Shown here piece after piece: positions 24,894-32,484 of a DNA stretch of 64,000 nucleotides. The stretch spans positions 991,993-1,055,992 of the forward strand of contig NZ_PEBI01000001.1 in assembly GCF_002802875.1 (NCBI RefSeq), given 5' to 3'. A program made the translations under genes and the position numbers. The stretch comes from Bifidobacterium primatium (GTDB lineage: Bacteria > Actinomycetota > Actinomycetes > Actinomycetales > Bifidobacteriaceae). Within the stretch, counting starts at the first letter, position 1. Each line of letters begins with the position of its first letter. The notes beneath the pieces were generated by a model. It worked only from the letters and a program-made list of their open reading frames with translations. It was not told the origin of the DNA and did no database searches.

Positions 24894-25373
24894 CTACGCG
24901 ATGTGGCTGCGGAGGAACCACTGGAAGAGCTCCAGCGCCTGCACGTGGTCCTGGATGATGTTGGAGCTGACGACGTCGAGCTCGTCCAGCTCGGCTATGG
25001 CCTTGCGGTCGTCGGTGATGAACACGTCGTAGTAGTCGATCAGCGCCTTGATGTAGTCCTCGGTGGAGGCGCGGCCCTTGAGGTCGAGTCCCTTCCACGA
25101 GCGGTTGCGCACGATGGCGTCCGGCGTGCCGTCGGGTGCGCCGCCCAGCGTTGCGATGCGTTCGGCGGTCTCGTCGGCCTGGGCGAGCACGACCTCGACC
25201 TGCGGGTCGAGCATTTCGTGTACGGCGATGAAGTTCGGTCCCTGCACATTCCAATGCGCATGCTTGAGTACGAGTGCCGCCTCCTGCTCCTGGCTGAGAC
25301 GATTCTGCAGAATGGCGATGGTCTTCTCGGCCTGCTCGTCGCTGAGCCCCGGAACGGTGAATTTCAGAGTCAT
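24894..25373 (-). CDS. dps: Dps-family DNA-binding ferritin-like protein
   Basis: A 159-residue four-helix ferritin-like protein that oxidises and stores Fe2+ using H2O2 and can protect DNA in starvation and oxidative stress. Residues HAHWNVQGPNFIAVHEM (near 40-55) and the following DPQVEVVLAQADETAERI segment carry the His/Asp/Glu set of the inter-subunit ferroxidase site. ATG 25373 is preferred over the in-frame GTG at 25382 because GAAAG lies at the right distance. It is divergent from the HTH/coiled-coil gene across 182 bp. Confidence 0.9.
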   Translation of the reverse strand: MTLKFTVPGLSDEQAEKTIAILQNRLSQEQEAALVLKHAHWNVQGPNFIAVHEMLDPQVEVVLAQADETAERIATLGGAPDGTPDAIVRNRSWKGLDLKGRASTEDYIKALIDYYDVFITDDRKAIAELDELDVVSSNIIQDHVQALELFQWFLRSHIA

Positions 25374-25555
25374 GGTATTCACACTTTCTTGTTGGTATGG
25401 CTGATTATCAGTTGATCGTCAACCGGTCGTCATGCAGACGATGACTCCATTTTCCCTTTCGCACTCGACAGTGCGGCATCTGATACTGCATTCGGGTTTT
25501 GACGCGTTGCCGGCAAGTCCCCTACTCTAAGACTTGGAAGACGCAAGGAGCAGAT

Positions 25556-26062
25556 ATGTCCGACATGTACACGTTAAGTGAGCTGTCTCAAAAGACCGGG
25601 ATCTCGCAGGCGGCTTTGAGCAAGAGGATTCTCCGGGGGAAGCTGGCCGCCCAGAAGGACGACAAGGGCCATTGGGTCGTGGCTGCGGAAGAGGCCGAAA
25701 AACTGCGTCACGGCAGGCGAGGCAGGGCGGCATCCTCGACGGTTTCCCCGGCGTCGGGGGAATCCTATAGTCGTTCCGCTTCGCGGGAGACGGAGGACCG
25801 GACCATGGAGCCCTCTTCCACGGGCGCCGTGAGTGCCGTTGCTTCCGTGGGTGCTGTGAACGCCGCGACCTCCGAGAATCTGCATGCCAGGACGACGGTG
25901 ACGACCGCCGAGATCAATGACCTCAGGAACCGTCTTGCCCGCAAACGCGCCGAGATCGAACGGCTGGAAGCCACCCTTGCCGGCTTGAGGGAGTCCGCAT
26001 CATTGCTGGAGCAGCTGCTGGCGGCCAAGACCGAGCTGATGAACAGGCGTCGGCGCATATAG
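25556..26062 (+). CDS. Helix-turn-helix protein with C-terminal coiled coil, function unknown
   Basis: A 168-residue protein. Residues 3-50 look like a MerR/helix-turn-helix-17-type DNA-binding fold (YTLSELSQKTGISQAALSKR...GHWVVAAEEAEKL). Next comes a Ser/Ala/Thr-rich linker (about 55-120), then a long coiled coil (about 120-165; INDLRNRLARKRAEIERLE). That architecture suits a dimeric DNA-organising or regulatory protein. The start is set by AAGGAG before ATG 25556. Immediately downstream lies an array of TGTC-type motifs that could be its binding sites; this is inference. I know no named homologue. Confidence 0.72.
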   Translation: MSDMYTLSELSQKTGISQAALSKRILRGKLAAQKDDKGHWVVAAEEAEKLRHGRRGRAASSTVSPASGESYSRSASRETEDRTMEPSSTGAVSAVASVGAVNAATSENLHARTTVTTAEINDLRNRLARKRAEIERLEATLAGLRESASLLEQLLAAKTELMNRRRRI

Positions 26063-26101
26063 GCGTTTGCATGGACGTCCACGCAGACAACGTTGTCTTG
26101 A

Positions 26102-26475
26102 TATTGTCCTAGGTATTTGTCGGACATTAGGACATGAATATAGTCCTACCCTAATTATGTCTTCTTTTCTTTGTCTTACTTGGACTTTGCGGCGTACTGT
26201 CCATGCATAGATCCCGCCGGTTTTTGTTTCGGGGCAGGGGCGGGATTCAATAAGCCGCTGGCGCCAAGGCTTTGTAGCGCCGCATTGCGGCTTTGCCATG
26301 TTCGCCGGCCGCCTCGTGCTTATCCGCGATAAGTCAGGACATAAGACATCGCACCTCGTTGTACTGGGACATTGATGTTTATATAGGACAAGACATTAGT
26401 AATTGTCTTGTCCTACAGTGTCTTAATCTGATTGTCCTATTGTCCTGATTGTCGTAATGTCGTAGATTGTCGTAC
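26102..26475. repeat. Iterated TGTCCTA-type motif array in a convergent gap
   Basis: This AT-richer spacer holds about 15 copies of TGTC(C/T/G)TA or its complement, with the exception of a GC-rich middle (about 26210-26330). At the right end, five copies starting at 26433, 26441, 26450, 26458 and 26468 are spaced 8-10 bp, like iterons. The flanking genes converge, so the array is not an ordinary promoter. It lies within the 519-bp gap 26063-26581, which otherwise contains only the hairpin at 26496-26550. Confidence 0.7.
26384..26415. repeat. 12-bp perfect inverted repeat within the TGTC array
   Basis: TAGGACAAGACA (26384-26395) and TGTCTTGTCCTA (26404-26415) are exact reverse complements separated by 8 bp. 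Each arm contains two TGTC motifs, so the pair looks like a cooperative binding site for a dimer of dimers. Confidence 0.75.
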
Positions 26476-26495
26476 TTCGGATGGTCGTGGATAAA

Positions 26496-26550
26496 CGATG
26501 ATGGCCCGCCGCCGCATCATCATGGGATGTGCGGCGGCGGGCCATCATCG
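26496..26550. terminator. 21-bp hairpin terminator after corC/hlyC-type gene
   Basis: A perfect 21-bp stem (26496-26516 with 26530-26550), very GC-rich, with a 13-nt loop. It lies 32 bp past the stop of the minus-strand CorC/HlyC gene. The minus-strand tail starts TTTATCC. Confidence 0.75.
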
Positions 26551-26581
26551 ATTCGTGGTCGAACGGGCTGTAATCAGCCGA

Positions 26582-27994
26582 TTATTCGTGCTCGACGGCC
26601 TCGCCGTCATTCACATTGCGGCTATTGCGGCCGGACGAGTCCGTATGCGCGTCGCCGGCCGTGCTGCCGTCGGTATCGCGCTCGCCGCTTTCGGCCGGCG
26701 GATTCGCGCCGCTGCGACGCACCTCTATCGTCTGGATGCGACGGCCGTCCACCTCGGTGATGACCATATCGTATCCGTCGTCGGAATGCAGCACGGCTCC
26801 GACCTTGCCCATCTCGCCGGTCTTGGCGAGGAAATATCCGGCGACGGTTTCGTATGGGCCGTCCTCGAGCTCGATGCCGGTGAGCTCGTCGAAGTCCTCG
26901 ATGGTCATGCCGCCGTCGATGCGCGCCACGCCGCCCACGAACGCGGATCCGGGCTTCGCGCCGCCGGGTTCGGTGGGCAGATCGTATTCGTCGCGGATGT
27001 CGCCGACGAGTTCCTCGGTCATGTCCTCCAGCGTCACGATGCCGTCGGTGCCGCCGTATTCGTCGATGACGATGGCCAGATGGATGCCGCGCTTGCGCAG
27101 CAGCGACAGGCTGGGCAGCAGCTTCGACGTGCCGGGCAGCGAGATGCCCTCGCGGGTCACGTCGGCGACCGTCTTGGCCTGCTTGTTGCGGATGTCGAGC
27201 AGGTCGCGCACATGCACGAATCCGAGCACGTCGTCGAAGTCCTTGCCGATGACCGGATATCGCGAATACGGCTTGTCCCGCACGAAGTCGGCGGCCTCCT
27301 CGATGGCCATGTCGCCGTCGATGAACACGACGTCGGCACGCGGCCTCATGACCTCCGCGACGATGGTTTCGGAGGCGTCGAACACGTCGTCGAGAATCAC
27401 GCGTTCGTCCTTGCTCAGATTCGTGTTCGACGAGACGAGCACACGCAGCTCGTCGTCGCTGACCTCGGATTCCGTCTCGTTCGGGTCGAAGCCGAGCAGA
27501 CGCACGATGCCGTTCGTGTTCTTGCCGATCAGCCAGATGATGGGGCGGCAGATGGTGGCGAACACGTCGATCGCCGGCACGACGGCGCGGGCGATCGCCT
27601 CGGTCTTCTGCATGGCGATGCGCTTGGGCACCATCTCCGAGATGACGATGGAGCAATAGGAGATGACGAGCGTCAGTCCGATGGTGATGAGCGGATTGGC
27701 CACGAACGTGGGCACGCCCCAGCCCTCGACCAGCGGAATCAGGAACGGAGCGATCGACGAGGCGCCGAACGATGCGGACAGGAAGCCGGAAAGCGTGACG
27801 CCGATCTGCACGGTGGAGAGGAACGTGTTCGGGTCGCGGGCGATCTTCGCCACGCGTGCGCCGCGGGCATCCTCCTGTTCCATCTGCTCGATCTGCGAGC
27901 CGCGCAGGCTCACCAATGCCAGTTCGGTGCCGGAGAACATGGCGCCGATGATCAGAAAGACGAAAATCAGCAGGATATTCAAACCAAGTGACAT
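26582..27994 (-). CDS. CNNM/CorC-HlyC family transmembrane protein
   Basis: A 470-residue membrane protein. The N-terminal CNNM (DUF21) domain with about four hydrophobic segments spans 1-195. A paired CBS module follows (about 210-340; MRPRADVVFIDGDM and LDIRNKQAKTVADVTREG), then a C-terminal CorC/HlyC domain (about 350-435) with an acidic tail. Relatives mediate or regulate Mg2+/Co2+ export, and the 'hemolysin' name is historical. GGGTGGAG precedes ATG 27994. It lies 89 bp downstream of the carbonic anhydrase gene in the same direction, so partial cotranscription is possible. Confidence 0.88.
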   Translation of the reverse strand: MSLGLNILLIFVFLIIGAMFSGTELALVSLRGSQIEQMEQEDARGARVAKIARDPNTFLSTVQIGVTLSGFLSASFGASSIAPFLIPLVEGWGVPTFVANPLITIGLTLVISYCSIVISEMVPKRIAMQKTEAIARAVVPAIDVFATICRPIIWLIGKNTNGIVRLLGFDPNETESEVSDDELRVLVSSNTNLSKDERVILDDVFDASETIVAEVMRPRADVVFIDGDMAIEEAADFVRDKPYSRYPVIGKDFDDVLGFVHVRDLLDIRNKQAKTVADVTREGISLPGTSKLLPSLSLLRKRGIHLAIVIDEYGGTDGIVTLEDMTEELVGDIRDEYDLPTEPGGAKPGSAFVGGVARIDGGMTIEDFDELTGIELEDGPYETVAGYFLAKTGEMGKVGAVLHSDDGYDMVITEVDGRRIQTIEVRRSGANPPAESGERDTDGSTAGDAHTDSSGRNSRNVNDGEAVEHE

Positions 27995-28083
27995 GGCTCC
28001 ACCCTATCCGAGCCCCTTTACGACTGACTGCTGTCTGCCGCAAGGCGGTCCCGTCCCTCTCGGGAGCCGCAACACCAGGCCGT

Positions 28084-28695
28084 CTAGAACGACAGCACCT
28101 CCACCTTGCCGTCGGAGATCTTGTACCTCGCGCCGACGATGGCGACCTCGCCGGAACGCACGGCGCCGCGAATCACCGGCGAATCGGTGACGAGCGCCTC
28201 GATGGTCTGCGCCACATGGATGCGTTCCACGTCCTCGGCCGTCGCCTCGTCGTCGGCGGCGAACGCGATTCTGGCGGAGGCGCCGACCTCGCGCATGAGA
28301 ATGGAACGGAAGCCTTCGTCCTCGGTGTTCTCGTCGCCGGCGAGCACCTTCATTGCGGCGGCCACGGCGCCGCAGTTCTCGTGGCCCATGACGACGATCA
28401 GACAGACGTGCAGATGCTGGATGGCGTATTCCAACGATTCGAGCACGGCGTCGTCGACGACCTCGCCGGCCGTGCGGATGTCGAACAGGTCGCCAAGCCC
28501 CTGGTCGAAGACGATTTCCGGCGGCACACGCGAATCCGAGCAGGAAAGCACGGCCGCATCGGGATGCTGGCCGCCGACGAGCGATTCGCGCGTGGTGCGG
28601 TCCTGATGCGGTCGCTGCGCCTCGCCCTCCGCAAACCGACGATTGCCTTCGATAAGACGACTCCATGTCGCCGCGATTCGAGTCTGTGCGTCCAT
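28084..28695 (-). CDS. Beta-class carbonic anhydrase
   Basis: A 203-residue zinc enzyme interconverting CO2 and bicarbonate. Zinc ligands Cys52 and His105/Cys108 (GHENCGA) and the Asp54-Arg56 dyad (SCSDSR, 51-56) are present. The start is ATG 28695 with GAAGGGG upstream; an upstream in-frame Met (28725) would lie in the terminator region. The leader upstream is unusual: a promoter, about 115 nt of foldable RNA and an intrinsic terminator 28 nt before the start codon, which suggests control by transcription attenuation. Confidence 0.93.
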   Translation of the reverse strand: MDAQTRIAATWSRLIEGNRRFAEGEAQRPHQDRTTRESLVGGQHPDAAVLSCSDSRVPPEIVFDQGLGDLFDIRTAGEVVDDAVLESLEYAIQHLHVCLIVVMGHENCGAVAAAMKVLAGDENTEDEGFRSILMREVGASARIAFAADDEATAEDVERIHVAQTIEALVTDSPVIRGAVRSGEVAIVGARYKISDGKVEVLSF

Positions 28696-28722
28696 GTCGT
28701 TCCCCTTCCGTCTATTGATATG

Positions 28723-28753
28723 CAAAAGACCGACGTTAAAGAACGTCGGTCTT
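28723..28753 (-). terminator. Intrinsic terminator in the carbonic anhydrase leader
   Basis: Perfect 12-bp stem AAGACCGACGTT/AACGTCGGTCTT (28753-28742 with 28737-28726) with a 4-nt loop and a CTTTTGC tail on the minus strand. It ends 28 bases before the carbonic anhydrase start codon. Confidence 0.85.
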
Positions 28754-28870
28754 AAGCCCTCATAGGTTGGCGCGAATGGAGCGCCTGCTAATGGGAGTCA
28801 TTCCCTAGAAAGTCGTTGCGCACCGCCTTGAATGTAGGGAACGTTAGCGGTACCCCTGATTAGCGATTCC
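28754..28870 (-). ncRNA. Structured leader RNA upstream of carbonic anhydrase, riboswitch-like
   Basis: Nested complementary segments were read on the minus strand. An outer stem pairs GCTAAT (28865-28860) with ATTAGC (28792-28787), extended by GGGGT with ACTCC. An inner stem pairs TTCCCTA with TAGGGAA (28841-28835 with 28808-28802). A third hairpin is GGCGC-7 nt-GCGCC (28785-28769). The terminator follows directly. It matches no riboswitch or T-box consensus I know. It could regulate carbonic anhydrase in cis or be a stand-alone small RNA. Confidence 0.55.
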
Positions 28871-28871
28871 G

Positions 28872-28901
28872 ATTTTAGTCGATATGATGGCATATGTCGA
28901 A
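28872..28901 (-). promoter_or_regulatory. Promoter of the carbonic anhydrase leader
   Basis: TTCGAC (28901-28896) and TAAAAT (28877-28872) are spaced 18 bp on the minus strand. They would start transcription near 28866, at the 5' base of the structured leader. Confidence 0.55.
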
Positions 28902-29001
28902 AAGGCTTCTTAGCGGTGGCCGGATTGACCGCCTGACAACCGTCAGGTGTCGTTGCCGTGTCGTGAGCGCGGCGCGGCCTTCATGGGTAAAGGACATTAT
29001 C

Positions 29002-29166
29002 ATGTCTCGAATGGATGAGGAGCCGCGTGACGGCTCTATGATTCAACTCCTGACGGTGCTGGTCATCGTCATGTCTGCCAAGATTGATTCGATTGCGGCC
29101 GATGCCATCTGCGTGGGACTCGCGACCTACGCGATGTGGGAGCATCATCTGAGCTGCCGCAACTAG
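29002..29166 (+). CDS. Small hypothetical protein with one hydrophobic segment
   Basis: A 54-residue frame starting at ATG 29002 with AAAGGA 7 nt upstream and ending just before a good terminator. The first 12 residues are charged, residues about 13-30 (MIQLLTVLVIVMSAKIDS) are hydrophobic, and the C-terminus holds a Cys and two His. Ribosome site, size and terminator support a real small gene, possibly a membrane peptide. I recognise no family. Confidence 0.5.
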   Translation: MSRMDEEPRDGSMIQLLTVLVIVMSAKIDSIAADAICVGLATYAMWEHHLSCRN

Positions 29167-29179
29167 TGGCACACTCAGT

Positions 29180-29215
29180 CCGTCCGGCTCGTTCGGGCCG
29201 GACGGGTCTTCTTTC
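29180..29215 (+). terminator. Terminator of the small gene
   Basis: Perfect 9-bp stem CCGTCCGGC/GCCGGACGG (29180-29188 with 29197-29205) with an 8-nt loop, followed by a T-rich tail (GTCTTCTTTC). Confidence 0.8.
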
Positions 29216-29273
29216 GCATGTTTGAGATTCGCGGTTGAAAGGGTTCTGGCGGATTCAAGTTTCGTATCCTCGA

Positions 29274-29289
29274 TTGAGAACAATCTCAA
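29274..29289. promoter_or_regulatory. LacI-type operator, distal copy
   Basis: TTGAGAACAATCTCAA is a symmetric 16-mer that differs at two positions from the operator at 29472-29487. It lies inside a longer 13-bp inverted repeat (about 29265-29296). It sits about 430 bp upstream of lacI in a 540-bp gap with no supported gene. Confidence 0.55.
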
Positions 29290-29462
29290 TTGAGGATATC
29301 TTGGTTATTGTTCTCCTGATTTGTTGTTGGTGCGTCTTTGCGAGCGCTTCCCCATCATGCCGTTTCCCTTACTTTTCAACGCTTCTTATGTAATGTGCCT
29401 TCTGAGAACAACCCGCGACACGCGCAAGTTGATGATTTTTAGATGTTGTATATATGATGTCG

Positions 29463-29496
29463 GTATCAAGTTTGAGAACGATATCAAACTTGATAC
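29463..29496. promoter_or_regulatory. LacI-type operator embedded in an 11-bp inverted repeat
   Basis: TTGAGAACGATATCAA (29472-29487, central CG as in LacI-family operators) is flanked by perfect 11-bp arms (29463-29473 and 29486-29496). It is the best match to the site at the lacI promoter. Confidence 0.7.
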
Positions 29497-29666
29497 GGAC
29501 GGGAGATGCAATAGCGCATCCTGCCGCTGCTTATGTGCTGCACTGCGACGTGTATCGCATAATATTCCCCAATAGCAAGGTTTTCCATAAGCTCTCTCAC
29601 TTCTGTGGAGTACGGACTGCTGAACGGCTCGGTGTTCCACCGCAGTGAAACGGAGGTCGTTGCACG

Positions 29667-29687
29667 TATAATTGATATCGTTCTCAG
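29667..29687 (+). promoter_or_regulatory. lacI-type gene promoter with overlapping operator
   Basis: A TATAAT -10 box (29667-29672) runs directly into TTGATATCGTTCTCAG (29672-29687), which is 15/16 identical to the reverse complement of the operator at 29472. This overlap implies autorepression. Confidence 0.7.
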
Positions 29688-29706
29688 TTAATAGGAGGGT
29701 GTGATT

Positions 29707-30759
29707 ATGGGTCGAGCGGTTACCATCGATGATGTTGCGAAGCTGGCCGGCGTCTCGCGAGCCACTGCGGCCCGCGTCATGGGCGGTTACGGAAGCGCAT
29801 CCAAGAAATCCCGCGCAAGCGTGGAGGAGGCCGCCCGCATTCTCAATTACATTCCCAACATGGCGGCGAAGGGGTTGCGGGGCAAGGGCATGAAGACTCT
29901 GGCCATCATCCTCCCCAGCATTCGTAACAACTTTTGCAATCGTCTGATTCACGCGGTGGAAAGCGAAGCCAGTGCATTCGGCTATGACGTCATCATCTGC
30001 AATACGCATGAGAACGTCGAGGCCGAACTGCGGCATATGCGCTCCATGAGCTCCCGTCAGGTCGAAGGTGTGATCGTGATGTCGTCGGCGCGCAACGTAT
30101 CGCAGATCGATACGCAATATCTCGATTTGTATCGGGGCGATATGCCGATGGTGTTCGTCGATCGCACGATCGTCGGACTGGACAGCGACGTCATCTGCAG
30201 CGACAACGTGGAGGCCTCAAGCAAGGCCGTGCGCAAACTGCTGGAACTGGGGCACCAATCCATCGGCGTGATGACCGTGAACCGTTCCGTCTCGGTGATG
30301 GAACGCGTCGACGGATATCGGCGGGTGCTTGAACAGTATGACGCCCGATGCGACGAGAATCTGATTCGATTCATCCAGCCTCCCGTGGACGATGATTCGG
30401 CACAGGGGCTCGCCCGTCTGGCCTGTGAGTCGGCTTCCGAATTGCTGGATCGTGGCTGTACGGCGCTGTATGTCATGTACAACGACCTGTGCGCTGGTGT
30501 CCTTCAGGAGCTGCATGAACGTGGACTCGTTCTGGGAGACGATATTTCACTGATCTCTTGGGATGATGACATGCTCAACGTTTTGATGGGCATCACCACC
30601 GTCGATCAGCAGGTCGAGCTTATGGGCAAGGAGGCGGTGCGCAGGCTGCTGTCCGGAGGTGGAAACCAATCTGATCGCGAGGAGCGCGAGGCGACGGTGT
30701 CCGTGTTTCCGGCGCGTTTGGTTGACCGGTCTTCGTGCGGCCGTTGCAAGGTCGACTGA
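29707..30759 (+). CDS. LacI-family transcriptional regulator
   Basis: A 350-residue repressor: helix-turn-helix at about 5-25 (VTIDDVAKLAGVSRATAARV), hinge helix near 50-60 (NMAAKGLRGKGMKTLAII), then a periplasmic-binding-like sugar domain. ATG 29707 is chosen because AGGAGGG lies 7 nt before it; GTG 29701 is too close. Three copies of a matching operator lie upstream, one over its own -10 box. The next genes, anmK and a FucP-type symporter, are probably its regulon, so the effector may be an anhydro- or N-acetylmuramic sugar. That effector is inference. Confidence 0.9.
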   Translation: MGRAVTIDDVAKLAGVSRATAARVMGGYGSASKKSRASVEEAARILNYIPNMAAKGLRGKGMKTLAIILPSIRNNFCNRLIHAVESEASAFGYDVIICNTHENVEAELRHMRSMSSRQVEGVIVMSSARNVSQIDTQYLDLYRGDMPMVFVDRTIVGLDSDVICSDNVEASSKAVRKLLELGHQSIGVMTVNRSVSVMERVDGYRRVLEQYDARCDENLIRFIQPPVDDDSAQGLARLACESASELLDRGCTALYVMYNDLCAGVLQELHERGLVLGDDISLISWDDDMLNVLMGITTVDQQVELMGKEAVRRLLSGGGNQSDREEREATVSVFPARLVDRSSCGRCKVD

Positions 30760-31002
30760 CGGTGCAGGGCGCAACGATATCAGTGACGATATGGAAATAA
30801 GGAGGCGATGTCGCCGAACATACAATAACAACATTGCGACGGCCGGGTGCCGGCCAAACGACTGGCATTTCGACAGTCAACAAAACCAACGAAAACGCCT
30901 CCCGCGGCAAGCGAAGTTTGCGGCTTCACGGCTTGCCTCGGAAAGCGAATGCAACAAAATCAACTTCTCTGACAAAGCGATTTCACACAAGGAGCATACC
31001 AA

Positions 31003-32235
31003 ATGGATCTGATCATGGGCATGAACAGCGGATCGTCGTTCGATGGCATCGATGTGATCCTCGCCGAGATCGAGCGTGACGAAGACGGCTTCCCCAAGCC
31101 CCCGAAGTTCCTCAAGGGCGGTTCGTATGACTGGCCCGAGGACGTGGTCCCGCTGGTGCGCGGCGCATTCGACAACAAGGTCGACATGGTCGGCCTCAAC
31201 CGTCTGAACTACATCTGCGGCGCCGTGTTCGCCGAAAAGGGCAAGCAGTTCATGGAGGAGAACGACATCAATCCTCTGGACGTCAAGGTGCTCGGCCTCG
31301 ATACGCAGACCATCTACCAGGAGCAGCCCGAGCATGACCGCATTGCCGCCATGAGCGACGTGGAGAAGACCGATTGGGTGCATCGTTGGCTGAACGGTCC
31401 CTACCCTGCCGGAACTCAGATGGGCGACACCTCGGTGATCGCCAACCTGCTCAACATCGATACGGTGACGCACTTCCGTCCCGCCGATCACGTCTGGGGT
31501 GGTGCGGCTGCCCCGCTGATGCCGTACCTGGACTGGATTCTCTTCCGCAATTCCGACAAACCCACCATGACGCTGAATATCGGCGGCATCGCCAACCTGC
31601 ATGTGGCCATGAAGGACAAGTCCAAGATGTTCGGCTTCGATACCGGCCCCGGCAACACCATTTCCAACTCCCTGTGCCGCAAGCTGATCGGCAAGGAATA
31701 CGACAAGGACGCCGAGCTTGCCATGGCGGGCAACGTCGATGCCGAAATGCTGGACTTCTTCATGCACCATCCGTTCTTCGACCGTCCGGTGCCGCGCTCC
31801 GGCTGGATCGCCGATTACGACGACGCCTACATCGATGAGGTGCTCGAACGCTTCGGTCATCTGTCGGTCAACGACATCCTGGCCACGGCCTGCGCCTTCA
31901 CCGGCGCCGCGGTGGCGAAGAGCATGACCGATAATGTGCCGGCCGACATCATCGCCCAGACCGATACGCTGTACGCCTCCGGCGGTGGTGTGCGCAACCC
32001 GAGGATCATGAAGGAGATTCAGGAGCGCATCCCCTCCAACATCCGCTTGACCACGTCCGCCGAACTTGGCATTCCACCGGAGTACAAGGAAGCAGTGAAG
32101 TTCGCGACGATCGCCTACTCCACCATCAACTGCATGCCGGGCAATATTCCTGCCGCCGGTCATGCATCGCAGTACTCGATTCTCGGCAAGATCGCCCTTG
32201 CCCCGCGTCACATCGCGGGCGGCGCCTCGCTGTGA
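31003..32235 (+). CDS. anmK: Anhydro-N-acetylmuramic acid kinase
   Basis: A 410-residue ASKHA-fold sugar kinase that cleaves the 1,6-anhydro bond of anhydro-MurNAc and phosphorylates it to MurNAc-6-phosphate in peptidoglycan recycling. The N-terminal GMNSGSSFDGIDVIL (nucleotide/sugar loop), MTLNIGGIANLHV and FDTGPGN motifs, and ASGGGVRNPRIM near the C-terminus, are characteristic. AAGGAG precedes ATG 31003. It lies 243 bp after the LacI gene and before a FucP-type symporter. The usual next enzyme, MurNAc-6P etherase (MurQ), is not encoded in the window. Confidence 0.9.
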   Translation: MDLIMGMNSGSSFDGIDVILAEIERDEDGFPKPPKFLKGGSYDWPEDVVPLVRGAFDNKVDMVGLNRLNYICGAVFAEKGKQFMEENDINPLDVKVLGLDTQTIYQEQPEHDRIAAMSDVEKTDWVHRWLNGPYPAGTQMGDTSVIANLLNIDTVTHFRPADHVWGGAAAPLMPYLDWILFRNSDKPTMTLNIGGIANLHVAMKDKSKMFGFDTGPGNTISNSLCRKLIGKEYDKDAELAMAGNVDAEMLDFFMHHPFFDRPVPRSGWIADYDDAYIDEVLERFGHLSVNDILATACAFTGAAVAKSMTDNVPADIIAQTDTLYASGGGVRNPRIMKEIQERIPSNIRLTTSAELGIPPEYKEAVKFATIAYSTINCMPGNIPAAGHASQYSILGKIALAPRHIAGGASL

Positions 32236-32272
32236 TCAAAGCGGCGTCGTCGATGCCGATTGATTAATTCAT

Positions 32273-32298
32273 ATGATTCATCATTCCATATGAATCAT
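32273..32298. promoter_or_regulatory. Inverted repeat between anmK and the symporter gene
   Basis: ATGATTCAT-8 nt-ATGAATCAT, perfect 9-bp arms, begins 37 bp after the anmK stop. A second 8-bp inverted repeat (ATGACGAT/ATCGTCAT) lies at about 32357-32377. Either could be a weak terminator or an operator for the symporter gene. The gap is 249 bp. Confidence 0.4.
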
Positions 32299-32484
32299 TT
32301 TCAGATTATCGTCATGGTTCCCGTATCTTCATCTTCCCTATCGATGCATCGGGGCCATGACGATTCTTTATCGTCATAATTGCCGCGCGAACGTATGCAT
32401 CGTTGCAGCGTTCGCGCACCGTCTACATCGTTCGTACGCCGGAACGCGAAGCATCGTCGGCGTGCATCGTCATTGGAGATTGCC

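Noticed and set aside
26063..26581. TGTC array as a CRISPR array
   Set aside because: Motifs are only 7-9 bp, occur in both orientations and have irregular spacing; no cas gene is present.
28754..28870. Carbonic anhydrase leader as a T-box
   Set aside because: GGGGTACCGC superficially resembles the T-box sequence, but it lies about 100 nt before the terminator instead of in the antiterminator, and no specifier stem or GGTGGNACC context was found.
28894..29001. Longer N-terminus for the small protein (start at 28894)
   Set aside because: No ribosome site at 28894, and it would overlap the minus-strand leader promoter; ATG 29002 has AAAGGA.
29321..29575. 84-codon frame between the small gene and lacI
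   Set aside because: No ribosome site, no recognisable features, and it overlaps the LacI-type operator.
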